Of a stretch of DNA of 64,000 nt, positions 28,180 through 37,073 are shown in pieces. Under the pieces are notes generated by a model that saw nothing but the letters and a program-made list of their open reading frames with translations, made no database searches and had not been told where the DNA came from. The position numbers were made by a program, and so were the translations under genes. This DNA comes from Pseudaminobacter soli (ex Li et al. 2025) (GTDB lineage: Bacteria > Pseudomonadota > Alphaproteobacteria > Rhizobiales > Rhizobiaceae): positions 372,001 to 436,000 of the forward strand of contig NZ_PXYL01000001.1 in assembly GCF_003012705.1 (NCBI RefSeq). The letters run 5' to 3'. Each line of letters starts with the position of its first letter. Within the stretch, counting starts at the first letter, position 1.

Positions 28180-29223
28180 ATGGATTTTGGCGGCGGCGAG
28201 GAAATCCGCTTCGAGCTGCTGGGCAGTGCCGGCGTCGTCACCCTGACGCGTCCGCAGGCGCTCAACGCTGTCACTCATTCCATGATCAAGGCCCTGTCCA
28301 GGGCGCTTGCCGAATGGGAGCATGATCCGGCGGTCTCGCTGGTCATCATCCAGGCCGAGGGCCGGGCGTTTTCCGCCGGTGGCGATATCGTCGACATCTA
28401 TAACGCCGGTTGCGCCGGCAATCCGCCGGTGGATTTCTTCGCCGACGAATATCGTCTCAACGCCAAGATCGCGCACTTCCCAAAACCCTATGTCGCGCTG
28501 ATCGACGGCATCGTCATGGGCGGCGGCGTCGGCATTTCCTGCCACGGCTCGCACCGGGTGATGACCGAGAACGCGCAGTTCGCGATGCCCGAGGTGGGCA
28601 TCGGCTTCTTCCCCGATGTCGGCGGCAGCCATCTGCTGCCCGATCTCGGTGGCCATTTCGGCATGTATCTGGGCCTGACCGGCAACCGCATCCGCTATGG
28701 CGATGCGCTGTGGTCGGGGCTCGCCACGCACACGATGAAGGCGGAATATCTGGAAGGCCTGGTCGAGCGGCTGGCCGAAACAGGCGATCCCGACACTTCC
28801 CTGCGCGAGGTGTTCGCTCCGGCAAAGCGCGAGACCGACCAGGCGACGCAGGAAGCGATCGACCAGCATTTTTCCCGGCCTTCGCTGTCCGAAGTCCTCG
28901 AGAGCCTGGAAGAGGCCGCGCCCAGCGACGCGTTTGCTGCCAAGACGCTCGCCACGATCCTCAGCCGCTCGCCGACCAGCGTCAGCGTCGCCTTCCGGCA
29001 GATCACCCAGGGCATGACGCTGACGATGGACGAATGCATGCGCATGGAGTTCCGCATTCTCAATCGCATGCTGCACGGCCACGACTTCTATGAGGGCATC
29101 CGTGCCGCCGTCATCGACAAGGACGGCAAGCCCGTCTGGGAGCCGGCTTCGTTCGACGCGGTCGACCCCGAGGCGATCGACGCCTATTTCGCGCCGCTGG
29201 CGGATGGAGATCTGGAACTGTGA
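28180..29223 (+). CDS. Enoyl-CoA hydratase/isomerase family protein, probably 3-hydroxyisobutyryl-CoA hydrolase
   Basis: A 347-residue crotonase-fold protein with the oxyanion-hole loops S-A-G-G-D-I near residue 66 and G-G-G-V-G near residue 111. Its length and the C-terminal ECH_2 part (P-T-S-V-S-V-A-F-R-Q-I) match 3-hydroxyisobutyryl-CoA hydrolase, a valine-degradation enzyme. A 3-hydroxyisobutyrate dehydrogenase-like gene, the next step, lies at 48.7 kb but not in an operon. It overlaps the following membrane protein gene by four bases. Confidence 0.85.
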   Translation: MDFGGGEEIRFELLGSAGVVTLTRPQALNAVTHSMIKALSRALAEWEHDPAVSLVIIQAEGRAFSAGGDIVDIYNAGCAGNPPVDFFADEYRLNAKIAHFPKPYVALIDGIVMGGGVGISCHGSHRVMTENAQFAMPEVGIGFFPDVGGSHLLPDLGGHFGMYLGLTGNRIRYGDALWSGLATHTMKAEYLEGLVERLAETGDPDTSLREVFAPAKRETDQATQEAIDQHFSRPSLSEVLESLEEAAPSDAFAAKTLATILSRSPTSVSVAFRQITQGMTLTMDECMRMEFRILNRMLHGHDFYEGIRAAVIDKDGKPVWEPASFDAVDPEAIDAYFAPLADGDLEL

Positions 29224-29666
29224 GCGAACGGACTGTGAATGAACGGATCGTCAGGTCGGGCGGCATCATTGGCCCATCGGTCGCGGAGACCGGGTTCGTG
29301 TGGTTCTGGAGAATCATCTCGCTCTACTGCCTGATGTTCGGCGTCCTCTACTGGGTGCGTCTGATCGGCGTTTACGACGCGCCGCTGTGGCGCTTCGACC
29401 GCATGCCCGTCTATTGGCAGGTCACTGTTTCCATGCTCGCCGTGCTTTATCCCTTCGCGGCCAGCGGTCTCTGGATGCTCGCGTCGTGGGGCCCGGTCAT
29501 CTGGTTCATCTGCGCGGTGACCGAGGTCATCATGTATGCGGTCTATCCCGATCTGTTCGGGCACCGCTTTGCCGTGGTCGCCTCGCATATCTGCGTGGCG
29601 CTCATCTACACGGCCTTCCGCGTGCATATCTTCATGCAGAAAAGGGAGGCGGAGCGGCAGGGTTAA
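29220..29666 (+). CDS. Small membrane protein, DUF6163-like
   Basis: A 148-residue protein with four hydrophobic segments (about residues 27-48, 65-85, 90-112 and 117-137) and many aromatic residues. The GTG start at 29220 overlaps the upstream stop (GTGA). I recognise it as a Hyphomicrobiales-specific family (DUF6163) of unknown function that often follows the 3-hydroxyisobutyryl-CoA hydrolase-like gene. An inverted repeat GGGTTAACA...TGTTAACCC (29660-29698) straddles its stop. Confidence 0.75.
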   Translation: MSERTVNERIVRSGGIIGPSVAETGFVWFWRIISLYCLMFGVLYWVRLIGVYDAPLWRFDRMPVYWQVTVSMLAVLYPFAASGLWMLASWGPVIWFICAVTEVIMYAVYPDLFGHRFAVVASHICVALIYTAFRVHIFMQKREAERQG

Positions 29667-29833
29667 CAGACCCCATCCGGGTCGTCGTTTGTTAACCCTC
29701 CGCGCAAGGTCGCTCCAGGTAAGGCCTTGTTAAGCCTGGTGTTTAAGTCGAATTTTATGGGTCAGGGCTAGTCTCGCGATCAAGGTGAGAAAAACAAAAC
29801 AATCACCTCGGCGACAAACGAGAGGCAAAGACC

Positions 29834-30349
29834 ATGATCAATTCCCGTCCTGTGGCGAAGACCGCCAGCGTATCCGACGAACGCCGCGACTCCATCCGCA
29901 CGCTTTACATGGAATCGCTGCAGCTGGTCGAAAGACTGCACCGCCGTTTGCTTGACGTGATCAAGGACGAATTCGACCGCAATGGCCGCAGCGACATCAA
30001 CGCCATCCAGGCACTGCTCCTGTTCAACATCGGCAATGCCGAGCTGACCGCCGGCGAGCTGCGTTCGCGTGGCTACTATCTTGGCTCGAATGTCTCTTAC
30101 AACCTGAAGAAGCTGGTCGAACTCGGCTTCATCAACCACCAGCGCTCGCGCATCGACCGCCGTTCGGTCCGCGTCAGCCTGACAGACAAGGGTTCCGAGG
30201 TGGCGGAAGTCGTGGGCAAGCTCTATGAGCGCCACATCGGCTCGATCGAGCAGGTCGGTGGCATCAATGCCGACGAGTTCCAGCAGATGAACCGCGCCCT
30301 GCAGCGCCTCGACCGCTTCTGGAACGACACCATCGCCTACCGCATGTAA
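29834..30349 (+). CDS. ldtR: MarR-family regulator LdtR
   Basis: A 171-residue winged-helix regulator of the MarR family (helix-turn-helix about residues 73-98, wing with R-S-R-I-D-R-R-S-V-R-V near 100-112). It is followed by an L,D-transpeptidase gene, ldtP. This pair is the LdtR/ldtP system described in Liberibacter and Sinorhizobium, where LdtR activates ldtP and responds to osmotic stress. Long N-terminal and C-terminal helices would form the dimer interface. AAAGACC precedes the ATG. Confidence 0.88.
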   Translation: MINSRPVAKTASVSDERRDSIRTLYMESLQLVERLHRRLLDVIKDEFDRNGRSDINAIQALLLFNIGNAELTAGELRSRGYYLGSNVSYNLKKLVELGFINHQRSRIDRRSVRVSLTDKGSEVAEVVGKLYERHIGSIEQVGGINADEFQQMNRALQRLDRFWNDTIAYRM

Positions 30350-30433
30350 TCGGTGCGTCCTCTGCCTTGCGCGGGGAAGGTTTCAGATAACAAGCCGCGG
30401 CAATGATCGCGGCTGGACAAACCTCCAGTCAGT

Positions 30434-30465
30434 GCCGGCGCCTCCCTGCGCCGGTTTTCTTTTTT
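30434..30465 (+). terminator. Rho-independent terminator after ldtR
   Basis: Stem CCGGCGC/GCGCCGG with a six-base loop, followed by a T-rich tract (TTTTCTTTTTT), 85 bases after the ldtR stop. It separates ldtR from ldtP, so ldtP must have its own promoter. Confidence 0.85.
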
Positions 30466-30653
30466 CTGGTGTGTTGCATGGTTGTTCGCTATGGCCACGC
30501 TAACGCCATATTCGGATGGATATCCGGTAGGGTGATACTGGACCGCCGGCTCAAGGGATTGCTTGCGGGGGAACTCCGAACGAACAACGCATCTGCGTCT
30601 GACGATGTCGGGGTTATGGTTGGCTGATTGTTAAGAGTGGCCACCATACAATG

Positions 30654-30670
30654 CGGACAAATTTTGTCCG
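30654..30670. promoter_or_regulatory. Perfect palindrome upstream of ldtP (candidate LdtR operator)
   Basis: CGGACAAA-T-TTTGTCCG is an 8-1-8 perfect inverted repeat whose end is 19 bases before the ldtP start. MarR proteins bind dyads of this size. It is the strongest dyad in the ldtR-ldtP interval; binding by LdtR is inferred. Confidence 0.6.
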
Positions 30671-30689
30671 TCTGTGCAATGCAGGATAG

Positions 30690-31958
30690 ATGTCTGGAAT
30701 GCCCATGAAAACTACGCGCCGTTCTTTCCTAACCGCAGCCAGTGCGCTTGCCGTGACCGCGATCGCGGGTGCAGCCAAAGCGCAGGACGTGGTTGACGAG
30801 ATCTTGCAGTCTTCGCGTCGCGGCAATTGGGACGACACCTTCGATGCCCGCGCCAGCGAGGGCGGCAAGGTAGCCTCCACGCAGCCGATCTTCAGCCCGC
30901 GCACGGTTGGCTATGTCCAGCAGTCGATCATGGACTACCAGAACGTCGTCGGCCAGGGCGGTTGGCCCGAAGTGCCGGCAAACAAGAAGCTGCAGCTCGG
31001 CGTCAGCGATCCCGACGTGCAGGCTTTGCGCAAGCGCCTGATGGTTTCGGGCGACCTGTCGCAGCGCGCCGGTATTTCCGATTCGTTCGACACCTATGTC
31101 GATGCGGCCGTGAAGCGCTTCCAGACCCGCCACGGCTTGCCGGGCGACGGCGTGATGGGCCAGTACACCTATGCGGCGATGAACATCAGCGCCCCGGTGC
31201 GGCTCGGCCAGCTCGAGACCAACCTGACCCGCCTCCAGGCTCAGGCCGGCACGCTTGGCGAGCGCTACGTCAACGTGAACATCCCGGCAGCCCAGATCGA
31301 GGCGGTCGAGAATGATCGCGTGGTGCTGCGCCACACGGCCATCGTCGGCAAGATCGACCGCCAGTCGCCGATCGTGAATTCGAAGATCAACGAGATCATC
31401 GTCAACCCGTACTGGAATGCGCCGATCTCGATCGTCCGCAAGGACATCATCCCGCTGATGCGGAAGAATCCGAACTACCTGAAGGACAACCACATCCGCC
31501 TGTTCGCTCCCAAAGGCGGCGAGGTCGATCCGACGACAGTCGACTGGTCGACCGAAGAGGCGGCAAAGTATCTGTTCCGTCAGGACCCCAGCACCATCAA
31601 TGCTATGGCGTCGGTGAAGATCAACTTCCCGAGCCCGGACGGCGTCTACATGCACGACACGCCGCAGCAGAGCCTGTTCAACAAGCTGATGCGCTTCGAT
31701 TCCTCGGGCTGCGTGCGCGTCCAGAACGTGCGTGACCTGGTCACCTGGATCCTGCGCGACACGCCCGGCTGGGATCGCCAGCGCTTCGAGCAGACCATCA
31801 AGTCCGGCGTGAACACGCCGGTGCCGGTCACCAACCCCGTGCCGGTCTACTTCACCTATGTCACCGCCTGGTCGACGGGTGACGGCGTCGTCCAGTTCCG
31901 CGACGATATTTACGCCAAGGACGGCGTGCAGGAACTGAAGATTTCGTCCGCCCAGTAA
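30690..31958 (+). CDS. ldtP: Tat-exported L,D-transpeptidase LdtP with peptidoglycan-binding domain
   Basis: A 422-residue periplasmic L,D-transpeptidase. A twin-arginine signal (T-T-R-R-S-F-L-T-A-A-S) leads, followed by a peptidoglycan-binding helix bundle (about residues 105-165, with F-Q-T-R-H-G-L-P-G-D-G) and a YkuD domain from about 195. The catalytic cysteine is Cys341 in D-S-S-G-C-V-R-V; the S-S-G-C form rather than S-H-G-C is shared with YcbB/LdtD-type enzymes. It makes 3-3 cross-links and is expected to be under LdtR control. The ATG at 30690 has AGGA upstream; the ATG at 30705 is an alternative. Confidence 0.9.
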   Translation: MSGMPMKTTRRSFLTAASALAVTAIAGAAKAQDVVDEILQSSRRGNWDDTFDARASEGGKVASTQPIFSPRTVGYVQQSIMDYQNVVGQGGWPEVPANKKLQLGVSDPDVQALRKRLMVSGDLSQRAGISDSFDTYVDAAVKRFQTRHGLPGDGVMGQYTYAAMNISAPVRLGQLETNLTRLQAQAGTLGERYVNVNIPAAQIEAVENDRVVLRHTAIVGKIDRQSPIVNSKINEIIVNPYWNAPISIVRKDIIPLMRKNPNYLKDNHIRLFAPKGGEVDPTTVDWSTEEAAKYLFRQDPSTINAMASVKINFPSPDGVYMHDTPQQSLFNKLMRFDSSGCVRVQNVRDLVTWILRDTPGWDRQRFEQTIKSGVNTPVPVTNPVPVYFTYVTAWSTGDGVVQFRDDIYAKDGVQELKISSAQ

Positions 31959-31983
31959 GGCGCGGATACCCGAAAATGGAAGA

Positions 31984-32008
31984 GGCCGTCCATTCGGGCG
32001 GCCTTTTT
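31984..32008 (+). terminator. Rho-independent terminator after ldtP
   Basis: Stem GGCCGTCC/GGGCGGCC with an ATTC loop and one G-U pair, directly followed by five T, 25 bases after the ldtP stop. Confidence 0.85.
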
Positions 32009-32151
32009 CCTTTCAGGCGCAAGGGTTGACGCAAAGCGACAATCAAATTTCGCGCCGCGAACGTGGCGACCTAGCGGCAAGTGTGCTAATGGCCCGCCGC
32101 AGCAGGCACCGCCCCGGCCGCATGGCCCCAGACAGCAAGGATTGATCCGAC

Positions 32152-33465
32152 ATGGCAAGAGACTCGGCCGACTTCCAGCACTTCGAATCCTTCTTCGGCA
32201 CGACGCTCGCCGACGCCGATCCCGAGATTTATGGCGCCATCCGCAACGAGCTCGGCCGCCAGCGCCATGAGATCGAGCTGATCGCGTCCGAAAACATCGT
32301 CAGCCGCGCCGTTCTCGAGGCGCAGGGCTCGATCATGACCAACAAATATGCCGAGGGCTATCCCGGCAAGCGCTACTATGGCGGCTGCCAGTTCGTCGAC
32401 GTGGCCGAGGAACTCGCCATCGAGCGCGCCAAGAAGCTGTTCAACTGCAACTTCGCCAACGTTCAGCCGAACTCCGGCAGCCAGATGAACCAGGCGGTAT
32501 TCCTGGCGCTGCTGCAGCCGGGCGACTCCTTCATGGGCCTCGACCTCAATTCGGGCGGCCACCTGACCCACGGCTCGCCGGTCAACATGTCCGGCAAGTG
32601 GTTCAAGCCGATTTCCTACGGCGTGCGCAAGGACGACCACCTGCTCGACATGGACGAGGTCGAGAAGCTGGCGCAGCAGCACAAGCCCAAGCTGATCCTG
32701 GCCGGCGGCACTGCCTATTCGCGCATCTGGGACTGGAAGCGTTTCCGCGAGATCGCCGACTCGATCGGCGCCTGGTTGATGGTCGACATGGCCCACATCG
32801 CGGGTCTCGTCGCCGGTGGCCAGCATCCGTCGCCGCTGCCTTACGCCCACGTCGTCACCACCACCACGCACAAGTCGCTGCGCGGACCGCGCGGCGGCAT
32901 GATCCTCACCAATGACGAGGACATCGCAAAGAAGATGAACTCGGCGGTGTTCCCCGGCCTGCAGGGCGGCCCGCTGATGCACGTCATCGCCGCCAAGGCC
33001 GTGGCATTCGGCGAGGCGCTGAAGCCCGAGTTCAAGACCTATGCGGCCAATGTCGTCGCCAACGCCAAGGCGCTTTCCGATAGCCTCAAGTCGACCGGCC
33101 TCGATATCGTCTCGGGCGGCACCGACAACCACCTGATGCTGGTCGATCTGCGCCCCAAGAACGCCACCGGCAAGCGAGCCGAGGCCGCTCTTGGCCGCGC
33201 CAACATCACCTGCAACAAGAACGGCATTCCCTTCGACCCGGAAAAGCCCTTCGTCACCTCGGGCATCCGTCTCGGCACCCCGGCGGGCACGACCCGCGGC
33301 TTCGGTGAGGCCGAGTTCCGCGAGATCGGCAACCTGATCGCCGAAGTGCTCGATGGCCTGAAGGTCGCGAATTCCGACGAGGGCAACGCTGCGGTCGAGG
33401 CTGCGGTAAAGCAGAAGGTCGTGGCGCTGACCGATCGCTTCCCGCTCTATCCGTATCTCGGGTAA
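32152..33465 (+). CDS. glyA: Serine hydroxymethyltransferase
   Basis: A 437-residue PLP enzyme that interconverts serine and glycine with tetrahydrofolate, the main one-carbon source. The PLP lysine is Lys241 in [16 protein letters not shown], and E-L-I-A-S-E-N near residue 44 is the family signature. It stands alone before the nrdR-rib cluster, a common rhizobial order. A strong terminator follows. Confidence 0.97.
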   Translation: MARDSADFQHFESFFGTTLADADPEIYGAIRNELGRQRHEIELIASENIVSRAVLEAQGSIMTNKYAEGYPGKRYYGGCQFVDVAEELAIERAKKLFNCNFANVQPNSGSQMNQAVFLALLQPGDSFMGLDLNSGGHLTHGSPVNMSGKWFKPISYGVRKDDHLLDMDEVEKLAQQHKPKLILAGGTAYSRIWDWKRFREIADSIGAWLMVDMAHIAGLVAGGQHPSPLPYAHVVTTTTHKSLRGPRGGMILTNDEDIAKKMNSAVFPGLQGGPLMHVIAAKAVAFGEALKPEFKTYAANVVANAKALSDSLKSTGLDIVSGGTDNHLMLVDLRPKNATGKRAEAALGRANITCNKNGIPFDPEKPFVTSGIRLGTPAGTTRGFGEAEFREIGNLIAEVLDGLKVANSDEGNAAVEAAVKQKVVALTDRFPLYPYLG

Positions 33466-33488
33466 GCTCTGCGCCATCAGGCTTTTGG

Positions 33489-33525
33489 AAACGGCTGCCG
33501 CGTGAACTCGCGGCGGCCGTTTTCC
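33489..33525 (+). terminator. Rho-independent terminator after glyA
   Basis: A 14-pair stem with one G-U pair (arms 33489-33502 and 33509-33522, loop of six) ending in a T-rich tract (GTTTTCCTTT). It begins 24 bases after the glyA stop. Confidence 0.85.
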
Positions 33526-33730
33526 TTTCTGGGGCCCCGGCTTTGGATGCCGGGAATCCACGTCTCGACCTAGCTCAGACACAAGCGTTTGGGGGCGATT
33601 TCCCCCGCAAAGACAAGATACGGACCGTTCACCCCTGTAACAGCGTTGGATTTCCGCCTTCTTGCTTCCTACTTGAACGGAAAGCCACTAGCTTCGGCGC
33701 CAGAAAGAATCGCGAGCGAGCGGGATATCC

Positions 33731-34210
33731 ATGCGCTGCCCTTATTGTCAGTCGGAAGACACCCAGGTCAAAGATTCCCGCCCCGCCGAGGATGGCGCGG
33801 CGATCCGCCGTCGCAGGGTCTGCCCGGATTGTGGCGGCCGCTTCACCACCTTCGAGCGCGTGCAGCTGCGCGATCTCGTCGTGGTCAAGAAGTCGGGCCG
33901 CAAGGTTCCGTTCAGCCGCGACAAGCTGCTGCGCTCGATGGAGATCGCCTGCCGCAAGCGCAATGTCGATCCCGACCGCATCGACCGCGCCGTCACCGGC
34001 ATTGTGCGTCAACTCGAAAGCTCGGGTGAGACCGAAGTCACCACGGGCGAGATCGGCCGGCTGGTCATGGAGGCGCTGAAGGCGCTCGACGACGTTGCCT
34101 ATGTTCGTTTCGCCTCCGTCTATCGCAATTTCCGCGAGGCCAAGGATTTCCACGATGTCCTGGGCGAGCTGAAGGGTGAGGACGAAGAGGAGCATCATGC
34201 CGAGCGCTGA
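33731..34210 (+). CDS. nrdR: Transcriptional repressor NrdR
   Basis: A 159-residue repressor of ribonucleotide reductase genes. The N-terminal zinc ribbon has C-P-Y-C at residues 3-6 and C-P-D-C-G near 31-35, followed by the R-R-R-V motif, and an ATP-cone domain spans about residues 49-139 ([12 protein letters not shown]). It senses ATP and dATP. It overlaps ribD by 14 bases, the usual rhizobial nrdR-ribD arrangement. Confidence 0.96.
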   Translation: MRCPYCQSEDTQVKDSRPAEDGAAIRRRRVCPDCGGRFTTFERVQLRDLVVVKKSGRKVPFSRDKLLRSMEIACRKRNVDPDRIDRAVTGIVRQLESSGETEVTTGEIGRLVMEALKALDDVAYVRFASVYRNFREAKDFHDVLGELKGEDEEEHHAER

Positions 34211-35318
34211 CGCGGACCAGGCGGCGACAGACCGCCGCTTCATGGCGGCGGCCTTGCGATATTCACGCAAGCATGCCGGGCTCACCGGCACCAATCCGGC
34301 CGTGGGCACGCTGATCGTCCGCGATGACGGCAACGGCCCGGTGATCGTCGGGCGGGGCGTGACCGCTCTAGGCGGTCGTCCTCACGCCGAGGCCGAGGCA
34401 CTGGCCGACGCCGGCGAGAAGGCGCGCGGCGCCACGGCTTACGTCACGCTCGAACCCTGCGCCCACCATGGCCGCACGCCGCCTTGCGCCAACGCGCTCG
34501 TTGCCGCCGGGGTGACCCGTGTGGTGGGGGCAGCCAACGATCCCGATCCGCGCGTTGCCGGCAAGGGCTACTCGATCCTGCGCGCCGCCGGCATCGAGGT
34601 GGTCGAACGCGTCATGGCCGACGAGGCCAGCGACCAGCTCGCCGGCTATCTCAGCCGCTCGGTCAGGATGCGCCCGCATGTTACGCTGAAACTTGCGCTT
34701 TCGGCCGATGGCATGATCGGCCGTCCGGGCGAGGGGCAGATCGCCATCACCGGGCCGATTTCGCGCCGGCAGGTGCATCTGATGCGCGCCGAGGCCGACG
34801 TCATCGTGGTCGGCATCAATACCGCGCTCGCGGACGATCCCGAGCTGACCGTTCGGCTGCCGGGGCTCGAAAGCCGCTCCCCCGTGCGCCTCGTGCTCGA
34901 CCGCCAGGCGCGGCTGTCGCCGCAAGGGCGGCTGGCGCGTTCCGCCGAGGCGGTTCCGGTCTATCTAGCTGTCGGTCCGGAGGCGGATCCTGCCCACAAG
35001 GCGGTGCTTGCGGCGATGGGCGTCAAAATTCTGGCCACCGACACCTTCGAAGGCCGCATCGCGCTGCCGGAACTTTTGGAAGACCTCGCCGCGCAGGGCA
35101 TGATGAACGTCATGGTCGAGGGCGGGGCCGAGACAGCGCGAAACCTGCTGGCCGACGACATGGTCGACCGCATCGTCATCTTCCAGGGGTCGGGCCGGCT
35201 CGGGGCGGATGGCATTGCGGCTCCGATCGATAGGGACCATATCCCGGCAGGTTTCCGGCTGGTGCGCGAGGCACGCTTCGGCGACGACAGCTATGCCGAA
35301 TGGACGAGAGGTTTTTGA
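34197..35318 (+). CDS. ribD: Bifunctional riboflavin deaminase/reductase RibD
   Basis: A 373-residue enzyme for steps two and three of riboflavin synthesis. The N-terminal cytidine-deaminase-like domain shows H-A-E-A-E-A-L near residue 63 and [11 protein letters not shown] for zinc; the C-terminal reductase domain starts near residue 160 (L-K-L-A-L-S-A-D-G) and includes M-V-E-G-G-A-E. The ATG at 34197 inside the nrdR end follows an AGGAG; an upstream in-frame start is less likely. It overlaps ribE by one base. Confidence 0.95.
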   Translation: MPSADADQAATDRRFMAAALRYSRKHAGLTGTNPAVGTLIVRDDGNGPVIVGRGVTALGGRPHAEAEALADAGEKARGATAYVTLEPCAHHGRTPPCANALVAAGVTRVVGAANDPDPRVAGKGYSILRAAGIEVVERVMADEASDQLAGYLSRSVRMRPHVTLKLALSADGMIGRPGEGQIAITGPISRRQVHLMRAEADVIVVGINTALADDPELTVRLPGLESRSPVRLVLDRQARLSPQGRLARSAEAVPVYLAVGPEADPAHKAVLAAMGVKILATDTFEGRIALPELLEDLAAQGMMNVMVEGGAETARNLLADDMVDRIVIFQGSGRLGADGIAAPIDRDHIPAGFRLVREARFGDDSYAEWTRGF

Positions 35319-35926
35319 TGTTTACTGGAATTGTCACCGATGTGGGCGCGATCGCTTCCGTTTCGCCGCTGCGCGAGGGCGTGCGGCTGCGCATCGACAC
35401 GGCTTACGACCCCAAGACCATCGCCATCGGTGCATCGATCGCTTGCAGCGGCGTCTGCCTGACAGTCGTCGCCCTGCCTGAAACCGACTCTAACAGCCGC
35501 TGGTTCGAGGTCGAGGCCTGGGAAGAGGCGCTGCGCCTCACCACCGCCTCCGGCTGGAAGGCCGGCTCGCGGCTGAACCTCGAGCGCGCGCTGAAGATCG
35601 GCGACGAGCTCGGCGGCCACATCGTGTCCGGTCACGTCGACGGCATGGCCAAGATCGTGGCGCGTGAGGACGAGGGCGACGCCGTCCGCTTCACGCTCGA
35701 AGCGCCGAGGGAATACGCGAAATTCATCGCGCCGAAAGGCTCCGTGGCCCTCGACGGCACCTCGCTGACCGTCAACAAGGTTGAAGGTACGCGCTTCGAC
35801 GTGCTGCTCATCCATCATTCGCTGCAGGTCACGACCTGGGGCGAGCGCCAGGTCGGCAATCACGTCAATCTCGAGGTCGACACCATGGCCCGCTACGCCG
35901 CGCGGCTGGCTGAGGCTGCGGAATAG
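35318..35926 (+). CDS. ribE: Riboflavin synthase alpha chain
   Basis: A 202-residue protein of two tandem lumazine-binding domains (M-F-T-G-I-V at the start of the first, H-I-V-S-G-H-V-D-G at the start of the second), which dismutates two 6,7-dimethyl-8-ribityllumazine into riboflavin. Its ATG overlaps the ribD stop (TGATG). The usual next gene, ribH, is displaced by a toxin-antitoxin pair. Confidence 0.95.
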   Translation: MFTGIVTDVGAIASVSPLREGVRLRIDTAYDPKTIAIGASIACSGVCLTVVALPETDSNSRWFEVEAWEEALRLTTASGWKAGSRLNLERALKIGDELGGHIVSGHVDGMAKIVAREDEGDAVRFTLEAPREYAKFIAPKGSVALDGTSLTVNKVEGTRFDVLLIHHSLQVTTWGERQVGNHVNLEVDTMARYAARLAEAAE

Positions 35927-35940
35927 GGCCTTTCCTCGAC

Positions 35941-35977
35941 TTAATCGGATCTAATCACTATGATTAAAAGCGATTGA
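35941..35977. promoter_or_regulatory. Nested palindrome upstream of the antitoxin gene (candidate autoregulatory operator)
   Basis: Two dyads share one centre at 35959: the inner TAATCA-CTA-TGATTA (35952-35966) is perfect, and the outer TTAATCG (35941-35947) with CGATTGA (35971-35977) matches at six of seven positions. It ends nine bases before the antitoxin ATG. Ribbon-helix-helix antitoxins typically bind such repeats to repress their own operon. It is also AT-richer than its surroundings. Confidence 0.65.
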
Positions 35978-35985
35978 GAGGTCCG

Positions 35986-36246
35986 ATGGAAACCAAGGTA
36001 ATCACGGCACATGTGCCGCTGCCGCTCGCCGAGAAAGTGGATGAGCTGGCGGCTCGCCTCGAACGGCCCAAGGGATGGATCGTCAAGCAGGCCCTCGCAG
36101 CCTGGATCGATCAGGAAGAGGAGCGCCGTCGGCTGACGCTCGAAGCGCTTGCCGATGTCGATGCCGGTCGCGTTATCGATCATGAGGCTGTTCGCGCCTG
36201 GGCGGAAAGCCTCGACACCGACAAACCGTTGCCCGCCCCGCTATGA
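35986..36246 (+). CDS. Ribbon-helix-helix antitoxin (CopG/ParD-like)
   Basis: An 86-residue protein with an N-terminal ribbon-helix-helix DNA-binding domain (I-T-A-H-V-P-L-P-L-A-E-K-V-D-E-L, then R-P-K-G-W-I-V-K-Q-A-L) and an acidic C-terminal half that should bind the toxin. The ATG at 35986 follows a GAGAGG site. It overlaps the toxin gene by four bases (ATGA). The pair sits between ribE and ribH. Confidence 0.87.
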   Translation: METKVITAHVPLPLAEKVDELAARLERPKGWIVKQALAAWIDQEEERRRLTLEALADVDAGRVIDHEAVRAWAESLDTDKPLPAPL

Positions 36247-36521
36247 TGGAGCTGAAATGGACCGCCAAGGCACTGACTGACCTTGTGCGGCTCCATGATT
36301 TTCTGGCTGCCGTCAATCCAAGGGCTGCGGCTCATGTCGTTCAATCCCTTACAAATGCACCGGCGCGATTGTTGGAGCATCCGCGCTTGGGCGAAAAACT
36401 CGAGGAATTCGAACCGCGCGAGGTTCGTCGCATTCTGGTTGGGCATTATGAAATGCGCTACGAGATCCGGGATTCGACCATTTACGTGTTGCGCTTGTGG
36501 CATACGCGGGAGGATCGTTAG
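36243..36521 (+). CDS. RelE/ParE-family toxin
   Basis: A 92-residue protein with the RelE/ParE fold pattern: W-T-A-K-A-L-T-D-L-V-R-L-H-D-F-L at the N-terminus, P-R-L-G-E-K-L-E-E-F in the middle, R-R-I-L-V-G-H-Y-E-M-R-Y-E-I and the C-terminal L-R-L-W-H-T-R-E-D-R. The H-T-R-E-D-R ending is typical of this group. The target (ribosome-bound mRNA or gyrase) cannot be told from sequence. Translation is coupled to the antitoxin. Confidence 0.87.
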   Translation: MMELKWTAKALTDLVRLHDFLAAVNPRAAAHVVQSLTNAPARLLEHPRLGEKLEEFEPREVRRILVGHYEMRYEIRDSTIYVLRLWHTREDR

Positions 36522-36615
36522 AGCAATGCGGGTGCGATCCAATTGGCGATCCGCCAATCTTGCGCTTGCGAAGTTGGCCGCATAGGCCTAAGTCACCGCC
36601 TTTCCGGAGACTATC

Positions 36616-37071
36616 ATGGCCAGTTTACGCCCACCCCATCTGCTCATCATCGAAGCCCGTTTCTATGACGGCCTGGCCGACGCATTGTTGGAAGGTGCGA
36701 AGACTGCGCTCGACGAGGCAGGCGCCACCTATGAGGTGGTGACGGTCCCGGGTGCGCTCGAAATCCCGGCAGTGATTTCCTTTGCGCTGGACGGTGCGGA
36801 AGAGGGCGGCACGGACTATGATGGCTTCGTCGCGTTGGGCACGGTCATTCGCGGCGAGACTTACCACTTCGACATCGTCGCCAATGAATCCTGTCGGGCG
36901 CTGATGGACCTGGCGGTCGAGGAATCCTTGGCCGTCGGCAACGGCATCCTCACCGTCGAGAACGATGAGCAGGCCTGGGCGCGCGCGCGTCGCCATGAGG
37001 GCGACAAGGGCGGTTTCGCTGCCCGGGCGGCACTTACCATGATCGCGCTCCGCGAGCGCCTGGGAGCCTGA
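36616..37071 (+). CDS. ribH: 6,7-dimethyl-8-ribityllumazine synthase
   Basis: A 151-residue lumazine synthase that joins 5-amino-6-ribitylaminouracil and 3,4-dihydroxy-2-butanone phosphate. Family motifs are V-P-G-A-L-E-I-P near residue 44, [13 protein letters not shown] with the catalytic histidine, and N-G-I-L-T-V-E-N. It resumes the riboflavin cluster after the toxin-antitoxin insertion and is followed two bases later by nusB. Confidence 0.96.
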   Translation: MASLRPPHLLIIEARFYDGLADALLEGAKTALDEAGATYEVVTVPGALEIPAVISFALDGAEEGGTDYDGFVALGTVIRGETYHFDIVANESCRALMDLAVEESLAVGNGILTVENDEQAWARARRHEGDKGGFAARAALTMIALRERLGA

Positions 37072-37073
37072 TC

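Larger units (their letters stand above)
30350..30689. other. ldtR-ldtP intergenic region
   Basis: No gene is seen in these 340 bases. They hold the ldtR terminator (30434-30465) and, just before ldtP, a perfect 17-base palindrome (30654-30670). The region between should contain the ldtP promoter. A short open frame from 30403 has no ribosome site and no similarity that I recognise. Confidence 0.6.

Noticed and set aside
30403-30627. A 74-codon frame between ldtR and ldtP
   Set aside because: It runs through the ldtR terminator, lacks a ribosome site and resembles nothing known.
32086-33582. A 498-codon minus-strand frame opposite glyA
   Set aside because: Antisense shadow of serine hydroxymethyltransferase, crossing its terminator.
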